Of a stretch of 11,035 nucleotides of DNA, positions 7,533 through 11,035 are shown piece by piece. Within the stretch, counting starts at the first letter, position 1; the number at the start of each line of letters is the position of its first letter. Made by a program: the position numbers and the translations under genes. Under the pieces are notes generated by a model. That model was not told where the DNA came from, searched no databases, and was given only the letters and a program-made list of their open reading frames with translations. Source of the stretch: Candidatus Saccharimonadota bacterium (GTDB lineage Bacteria; Patescibacteriota; Saccharimonadia; Saccharimonadales; Saccharimonadaceae); contig JAGQNH010000092.1 of NCBI GenBank assembly GCA_020428185.1, forward strand, positions 1 through 11,035. The letters are read 5' to 3'.

Positions 7533-7541
7533 TCATACCAC
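7533..7541 (-). promoter_or_regulatory. Extended -10 promoter of glgB, predicted leaderless
   Basis: On the minus strand, TGGTATGAT (7541 to 7533) is an extended -10 element. Transcription is expected near 7526, two bases before ATG 7524, with no Shine-Dalgarno site. No -35 at correct spacing was found; a TTGACG next to it is too close to serve. Confidence 0.45.
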
Positions 7542-7551
7542 GTCAAGACAC

Positions 7552-7590
7552 AAAACAGCGCCCGCAACTATGGTTACGGGCGCATGTTTT
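7552..7590. terminator. Bidirectional rho-independent terminator between glgB and the 365-aa hydrolase gene
   Basis: GCGCCCG (7558-7564) pairs with CGGGCGC (7577-7583), and AAC/GTT can extend pairing inside the loop. AAAACA (7552-7557) and TGTTTT (7585-7590) flank it, giving a T-rich run on both strands. It lies just after the stop of the 365-aa gene, so its natural job is to end that minus-strand transcript before the glgB promoter. Confidence 0.8.
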
Positions 7591-7621
7591 ATTCGCAGAT
7601 TGCTATGACTATATCAATAGA

Positions 7622-8719
7622 TTAGCAAGGTGCGTCGCCTGGAGTCCAGTACTGTGAACCGTCAGGTGCAAAGCATGGTGCTTCACCCCAGAAGCTTGGC
7701 TGAGATAGATGAACCGGTGGCTCTACTGGAGGATACGGCAATACATCTTCAAATACATCTCGTGGTGCAGGTCCGACAATATTCAAATCTGGAACCACTG
7801 GACCACTTTCTGGAAGAGGTGCTGGTGGGTTCAAGACGTTCGCTGGATCATCTTGAGGAGCAATGAAATCAAAGAATGGAGTGCCGACCGGACCTGGATC
7901 AACACCAACTTCTTGGATTGCCTGGTTGATGCCACTATTGCGGTCATCTCCGTAGATCTGATAGTTCACGCCATCACGTTGTACTTCAGTGTAAGGCTCG
8001 TTGCCAATGTTTGGAATACGGTGGTCTTGACCAACACGTGCAAACTTTGTGATTTGCTCACCGAGATTCAATGGAGCAACATTCATAGTCGCGTATGGAT
8101 CGCCTGCATCAAACACCTGAGTAACACCAGGAACTGGATGTAGCTCTGCAGCGGTAGGGATATTGAGCATACCCTTAGTGATTGGTGTAATAACGCCAGC
8201 TAGTGGATGATTCTGAATACCTACTGGATTCCAGCTGTCACCGACTGCAACAATGTTGATATTACCAGGAAGTACGCCGCCGTTGTTTTCTGCGAGGCGC
8301 ATCGCTGCCCAGTCGACAACACCTGCACCAAGTGAGAATCCTTCAACATTCACCTGGTCCCAGCTGTTCGCGTAGTACGCATCGACAACTTTTTGGCCAC
8401 CATCAGCGATAGATACACCAGTTTGTGTGCCGAAGCCATCATCACAGATAGGCGCCATTGACGCAGGGTAGTTAATCTGGATATTATTTGCGCCGAAATC
8501 ATATCGTCCATCCTGGATAGCACGATCGACAGGATATTGACTATTCTTGTCGCCACAGCCACCAACATAGATATTTGTGTCTGCGTTACTAATGCCACTG
8601 CCACATGCTAGTGCAATTGCTGCGCCACCGAGTCCAGCAGCTATAGCCTTTGGAAGTAAACTCGATTTTCGCTCGTTGATTTTAACGTTTTCGCCAGATG
8701 CAATCCTTGCCTTTGGCAT
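7622..8719 (-). CDS. Secreted PE-PPE-domain serine hydrolase, 365 aa
   Basis: It is an alpha/beta hydrolase of the PE-PPE family (Pfam PF08237). Characterised mycobacterial members are esterases, or acyltransferases that load fatty acids onto trehalose glycolipids. The substrate here is unknown. A basic N-terminus and hydrophobic stretch (about 17-46, LLPKAIAAGLGGAAIALACG to ISNADT) form a signal peptide. The domain spans about 48-275: INYPASMAP (about 82-90); nucleophile elbow GFSLGA with Ser129; a VGDSWNPVG segment (about 159-167) typical of the family; FDAGDPY with the likely catalytic Asp (204 or 207); and the likely catalytic His233 in QDHR. The last 90 residues are Pro-rich and end with two Cys (348, 365). 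Cys39 makes a weak lipobox possible. ATG 8719 has a GAGG Shine-Dalgarno site 7 nt upstream. It is a paralogue of the next gene: both share the domain layout, triad positions and the DGVxYxxxGD segment. Confidence 0.82.
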   Translation of the reverse strand: MPKARIASGENVKINERKSSLLPKAIAAGLGGAAIALACGSGISNADTNIYVGGCGDKNSQYPVDRAIQDGRYDFGANNIQINYPASMAPICDDGFGTQTGVSIADGGQKVVDAYYANSWDQVNVEGFSLGAGVVDWAAMRLAENNGGVLPGNINIVAVGDSWNPVGIQNHPLAGVITPITKGMLNIPTAAELHPVPGVTQVFDAGDPYATMNVAPLNLGEQITKFARVGQDHRIPNIGNEPYTEVQRDGVNYQIYGDDRNSGINQAIQEVGVDPGPVGTPFFDFIAPQDDPANVLNPPAPLPESGPVVPDLNIVGPAPRDVFEDVLPYPPVEPPVHLSQPSFWGEAPCFAPDGSQYWTPGDAPC

Positions 8720-8726
8720 AAAAGTG

Positions 8727-8730
8727 CCTC
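8727..8730 (-). promoter_or_regulatory. Shine-Dalgarno site of the 365-aa hydrolase gene
   Basis: GAGG on the minus strand lies 7 nt before ATG 8719 and decides the start. It contrasts with the four genes to the left that appear to lack a leader. Confidence 0.65.
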
Positions 8731-8764
8731 ATTTCCCCCACGCCAGTTACAAATTGTAGTGGTG

Positions 8765-8793
8765 AGAATATATTATTTTTTTGAATGTGTCAA
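8765..8793 (-). promoter_or_regulatory. Consensus -35/-10 promoter of the 365-aa hydrolase gene
   Basis: On the minus strand a perfect TTGACA (8793 to 8788) is followed by an AT-rich 17-bp spacer and TATTCT (8770 to 8765). Transcription is expected near 8758, giving a leader of about 39 nt with a Shine-Dalgarno site. This is the strongest promoter in the window by consensus and suggests high expression. Confidence 0.8.
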
Positions 8794-8883
8794 CAGCAAA
8801 AATTATTGCAAAATAACAGTAGTGTAACACCTTGGATGGATGAAATACCTTATATACACATCACTGTCCAGATTACTTTCATC

Positions 8884-8920
8884 AAACAGTTTAAGACGAC
8901 ACATTGGCTGCAAACTGTTT
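8884..8920. repeat. Perfect 9-bp inverted repeat AAACAGTTT/AAACTGTTT
   Basis: The arms at 8884-8892 and 8912-8920 are exact reverse complements around a 19-nt spacer. The repeat lies about 90 bp upstream of the 365-aa gene promoter and beside the terminator of the larger hydrolase gene. It could be an operator for a dimeric regulator, a second hairpin or chance in AT-rich DNA. The rest of the 255-bp gap (8720-8974) holds the promoter and terminator listed separately and no credible gene. Confidence 0.55.
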
Positions 8921-8928
8921 TTTATACA

Positions 8929-8960
8929 ACAAAAAACTGCATTCTAATGCAGTTTTTTGT
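8929..8960. terminator. Strong bidirectional terminator after the 682-aa hydrolase gene
   Basis: AAAAAACTGCAT (8931-8942) and ATGCAGTTTTTT (8947-8958) pair perfectly around the tetraloop TCTA, and the next two bases on each side also pair, giving a 14-bp stem. The A-run becomes a U-run for transcripts of either strand. It begins 15 bp past the stop of the minus-strand gene it serves. Confidence 0.88.
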
Positions 8961-8974
8961 GCAAGGCATCGATA

Positions 8975-11023
8975 CTATCGCTGGCGTAAGTTTCGCAAAA
9001 ATTGTCGCACAGGTCCGTCGCCGCTACCAAGATTCGGAAGAATTGGTGCTGGTGGTGGAGTTGGGGCAGGAATAAACGGAGCTGGCGCTGGGGCTGGAGC
9101 AGGGGCAGGAATATTTAAATTACCTAGAAAGTTATTTACTGCGTCTCTTATCGGAGTAGGAGCTGGCGCTGGAGCAGGTGGAATAAATGGGACAGGGGCA
9201 GGAGTAGGGACTGGAGCAGGGGCAGGCGGTGTAGGTATATGATGAATTCGTGGCTCTGGCAACTGAATATTAATACCTGCACCCTTTAGTCCATCGTTGA
9301 TAATGTCACGAACAGGATGATTTGTTTCTGATGGAATATACTCTTTCACCGTATTAGCCGCATTTTGCAGTTCGCTCTGAATAGCCTGCGAATTTTCACG
9401 CATAGTTGCTGGATTGTTGACAATTTCTGCAAACTGATCCGGGATTTTTTGCAAATCCAAAACATTTTGCAAGTCCTCTGTTCGTTCTGGTGTCATGACG
9501 CCATTAGTTACGTCTCGTGCGATAGTCGAATCATAGCCGGTATTAAACTTGATAGTGTCGTCTATGAGTGCAGCTCCGGCCTGAGTAACATTCGTCGCAT
9601 CCGTATAGACAGGTTCTGTTGCGCCTGGTGGCGTGTACGGCATCGCTGCCTCCATAAATGCCTCAGCTTGAGGGGACACGTACATACCCTGATTACGCGC
9701 AAATCGAAGCAACGGATCGTTGATACCCTGCGGATCACCCCATACCTCATATGTCACACCATCTTTTTCGTACGAATACATCAAAACGCCGTTTTCAGGA
9801 CCCACAACCGTATGCCCAGGTCCAACTGCCATCTCACCGAGCTTCAAAAGTGACTGGTTGCCGCCATTGCCAAAAGCATCTGCGATATCCGTGCGGACAA
9901 TGATATTTGCCCCAGGAGGAATTGGCTGGTCTGTCTCTATGCCCAATCCCTTCAAGATAGGGTCAACAGCCTGTACGCCTACATTCTTACCAAGACCCAA
10001 GTCACCGCTAGGCGTACCTGTCAAAATCACCGTGATATTATCTGGTACTCGTCCACCATTATTGTCAGCAATTTGGTTTAATCCACGAAGCGTCGCCTCA
10101 GTACCTTGAGAAAAGGCAAAAATACGTACTGGAGCACCGCCTGCGTCATACACGGCATCAACAATCTTTTGAGCACCTTCGGCATCCGAAGCTGTCATCG
10201 GCAAAGTATCTCCAGGCAAAGGTGCCATTTGCGCCGACCAATAGATTGGAACGTTGTTGTTTTCTGGATTATATAGCCCCGCATCATCCAACATTCCGAC
10301 ATATCCACTTGCTACAGGATCACCTTGCGTATGGCCTCCTACTATGATGTCGGTCGACTGCACGGTATGTTCATAGGGGAGCGTTTCATACGGAATGGCT
10401 TCAGTGCGAATAGAATTCCCGGAATACATGCTCATGCCGACGGACGCGAATCTTTCGAGTGCGATCGCACCCAAAAACGCGACCGGTGTCCATGATGCAA
10501 TCTGATATTGATTGCGACGAAGTAGTTTATAACCACGCTTAAATACATTGTCGCTACTATCTTTTGCATATTTTTCACGAAGAAGCTTATTTCGCTCGTA
10601 CACTTCCTCTTCACTTGCTGATCCAGGGAAGGCGCCAAGAGCTTTCGTCACGCCATTGACGTATGCAACATTCAACGAACGCCCAAGACTTGCGACACGA
10701 CCAAGTGCGCGCCGAATACGACCCATACGAGGCGCTTCATCTTCTGTCTCTTCTTGTTCTGGTTCCGACGCGCTATCAACTTCGCTGTACAATTCATCAT
10801 TCACAGCCTCTTGCGGCAATTCCAAAGTTTCGTCAATAGACATTGACCATGCTTCGACAGACTTAGTCTCGCGAGCCACCTTGGCATGGGGATTGATAAC
10901 CATACGACCATCAATAATTTCATCTGCCTTTAGGCGATATATAGCGGGCGTCTTGCGATCTTCATTGCTACTATTCATAGATTGTTCTTCCGTCTCAAAT
11001 ACATCACCTTGATATTCGAACAT
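8975..11023 (-). CDS. Large PE-PPE-domain hydrolase with Pro-Ala repeat tail; start near window edge uncertain
   Basis: This is a second PE-PPE-family alpha/beta hydrolase (PF08237), a paralogue of the 365-aa protein. Numbering from ATG 11023 (682 aa): an acidic N-terminus (1-98); a basic stretch (100-173); a weakly hydrophobic segment (about 175-189, IASWTPVAFLGAIAL) that may be an anchor; the hydrolase domain (about 225-445) with AQMAPLPGDT, the nucleophile elbow AFSQGTEA (Ser305), LTGTPSGDLG, RTDIADAF (Asp379 or 382) and GPGHTVV (His404); a helical linker (about 450-565); and a tail of three PVRD-like motifs spaced by Pro-Ala-Thr linkers. The triad appears intact. An ATG at 10978 has a GGAAG Shine-Dalgarno site 8 nt upstream and would give 667 aa, while the frame stays open to the window edge, so the gene could also begin outside. 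No N-terminal PE or PPE module is seen, only the catalytic domain named after them. Confidence 0.8.
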   Translation of the reverse strand: MFEYQGDVFETEEQSMNSSNEDRKTPAIYRLKADEIIDGRMVINPHAKVARETKSVEAWSMSIDETLELPQEAVNDELYSEVDSASEPEQEETEDEAPRMGRIRRALGRVASLGRSLNVAYVNGVTKALGAFPGSASEEEVYERNKLLREKYAKDSSDNVFKRGYKLLRRNQYQIASWTPVAFLGAIALERFASVGMSMYSGNSIRTEAIPYETLPYEHTVQSTDIIVGGHTQGDPVASGYVGMLDDAGLYNPENNNVPIYWSAQMAPLPGDTLPMTASDAEGAQKIVDAVYDAGGAPVRIFAFSQGTEATLRGLNQIADNNGGRVPDNITVILTGTPSGDLGLGKNVGVQAVDPILKGLGIETDQPIPPGANIIVRTDIADAFGNGGNQSLLKLGEMAVGPGHTVVGPENGVLMYSYEKDGVTYEVWGDPQGINDPLLRFARNQGMYVSPQAEAFMEAAMPYTPPGATEPVYTDATNVTQAGAALIDDTIKFNTGYDSTIARDVTNGVMTPERTEDLQNVLDLQKIPDQFAEIVNNPATMRENSQAIQSELQNAANTVKEYIPSETNHPVRDIINDGLKGAGINIQLPEPRIHHIPTPPAPAPVPTPAPVPFIPPAPAPAPTPIRDAVNNFLGNLNIPAPAPAPAPAPFIPAPTPPPAPILPNLGSGDGPVRQFLRNLRQR
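8978..9316 (-). repeat. Three PVRD-like motifs separated by Pro-Ala-rich linkers in the large hydrolase
   Basis: Three related motifs occur: PVRDIINDGLKGAGINI (9316 to 9266), PIRDAVNNFLGNLNI (9154 to 9110) and PVRQFLRNLRQR at the very C-terminus (9013 to 8978). The linkers consist largely of Pro-Ala with PFIP in both, seen on the plus strand as GGAGCTGGCGCTGG-type tandem DNA at about 9044-9256. The motifs look like short amphipathic helices on extended spacers. Confidence 0.75.
10987..10991 (-). promoter_or_regulatory. Possible Shine-Dalgarno site for an alternative start of the large hydrolase
   Basis: GGAAG on the minus strand lies 8 nt before ATG 10978, which would start MNSSNEDRK. The ATG at 11023 has no such site in the 12 bases available upstream. 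The acidic residues before 10978 also look like coding sequence, so this does not settle the start. Confidence 0.4.
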
Positions 11024-11035
11024 TTCATCAAGGTT

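Noticed and set aside
7600..7628. TTGCTA/TAGCAA inverted repeat across the stop of the 365-aa gene
   Set aside because: It is only 6 bp with a 17-nt loop and no U-run; the strong hairpin just beyond it explains termination.
8601..8605. Lipoprotein signal at Cys39 of the 365-aa hydrolase
   Set aside because: The residues before the Cys (ALAC) lack the usual Leu at -3, and a plain signal-peptide site after SNA a few residues on fits as well. Left as a possibility, not a call.
8785..9242. Plus-strand ORFs, including a Gly-Ala-rich one at 8904-9242
   Set aside because: The Gly-Ala run is the antisense reading of the Pro-Ala linkers of the large hydrolase, and the ORFs run through the terminator and promoter region without start signals.
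1..11035. CRISPR, tRNA, rRNA, mobile elements or UGA recoding
   Set aside because: No regularly spaced repeats, cloverleaf-like sequences, transposase or integrase motifs were seen. glgB and gnd show intact families ending at normal stops, and TGA acts as a stop.

Overview
The window looks like a compact chromosomal segment of a Candidate Phyla Radiation (Patescibacteria) bacterium, most likely Candidatus Saccharibacteria (TM7). This placement is inference. It rests on tightly packed genes with convergent overlaps, a moderately AT-rich composition, and many starts with a -10 box almost touching the ATG. It also rests on a eukaryote-like GH13_8 branching enzyme, a short-form 6-phosphogluconate dehydrogenase and hypothetical genes with no clear homologue. 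TGA ends three genes (303-aa ORF, gnd, glgB neighbourhood), so the UGA=Gly code of Gracilibacteria and Absconditabacteria does not apply. No rRNA, tRNA, CRISPR array, insertion sequence or integrase is visible.

Layout. Positions 1-2376 (+) hold the C-terminal 791 residues of a membrane sensor histidine kinase whose start lies left of the window. It carries a Thr-Pro linker, three membrane segments, a Cache-like sensor, HAMP, HisKA and HATPase domains; no response regulator is visible. A 36-codon membrane peptide with its own promoter and Shine-Dalgarno site follows (2432-2542). A membrane-anchored YHYH-family protein (2549-3676, -) and an unrecognised 303-aa protein (3734-4645, +) diverge from a shared 57-bp promoter region. 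The 303-aa gene overlaps the end of gnd (6-phosphogluconate dehydrogenase, -). Upstream of gnd lies glgB (glycogen branching enzyme, -), whose TGA stop codon forms part of the gnd promoter. A near-symmetrical terminator at 7552-7590 separates these from two neighbouring paralogous PE-PPE-domain serine hydrolases: a secreted 365-aa form (7622-8719, -) and a large 682-aa form with a Pro-Ala-rich repeat tail (8975-11023, -). Each has its own terminator.

How the genes work together. glgB and gnd are housekeeping carbon metabolism (glycogen storage; oxidative pentose phosphate pathway). The kinase, the YHYH protein and the two PE-PPE hydrolases are predicted to be membrane-bound or exported, so much of the window faces the outside of the cell. 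The PE-PPE fold is best known from mycobacteria, where members hydrolyse esters or acylate trehalose glycolipids. Two copies in an organism that probably lives on the surface of Actinobacteria suggest a role in handling host envelope lipids. This is the most interesting biology in the window and remains a hypothesis.

Regulation. Four of the six promoters I can place put the predicted transcription start within about two bases of the ATG with no Shine-Dalgarno site (YHYH, 303-aa, gnd, glgB), which implies leaderless mRNAs. The 36-aa peptide and the 365-aa hydrolase have ordinary leaders with Shine-Dalgarno sites.
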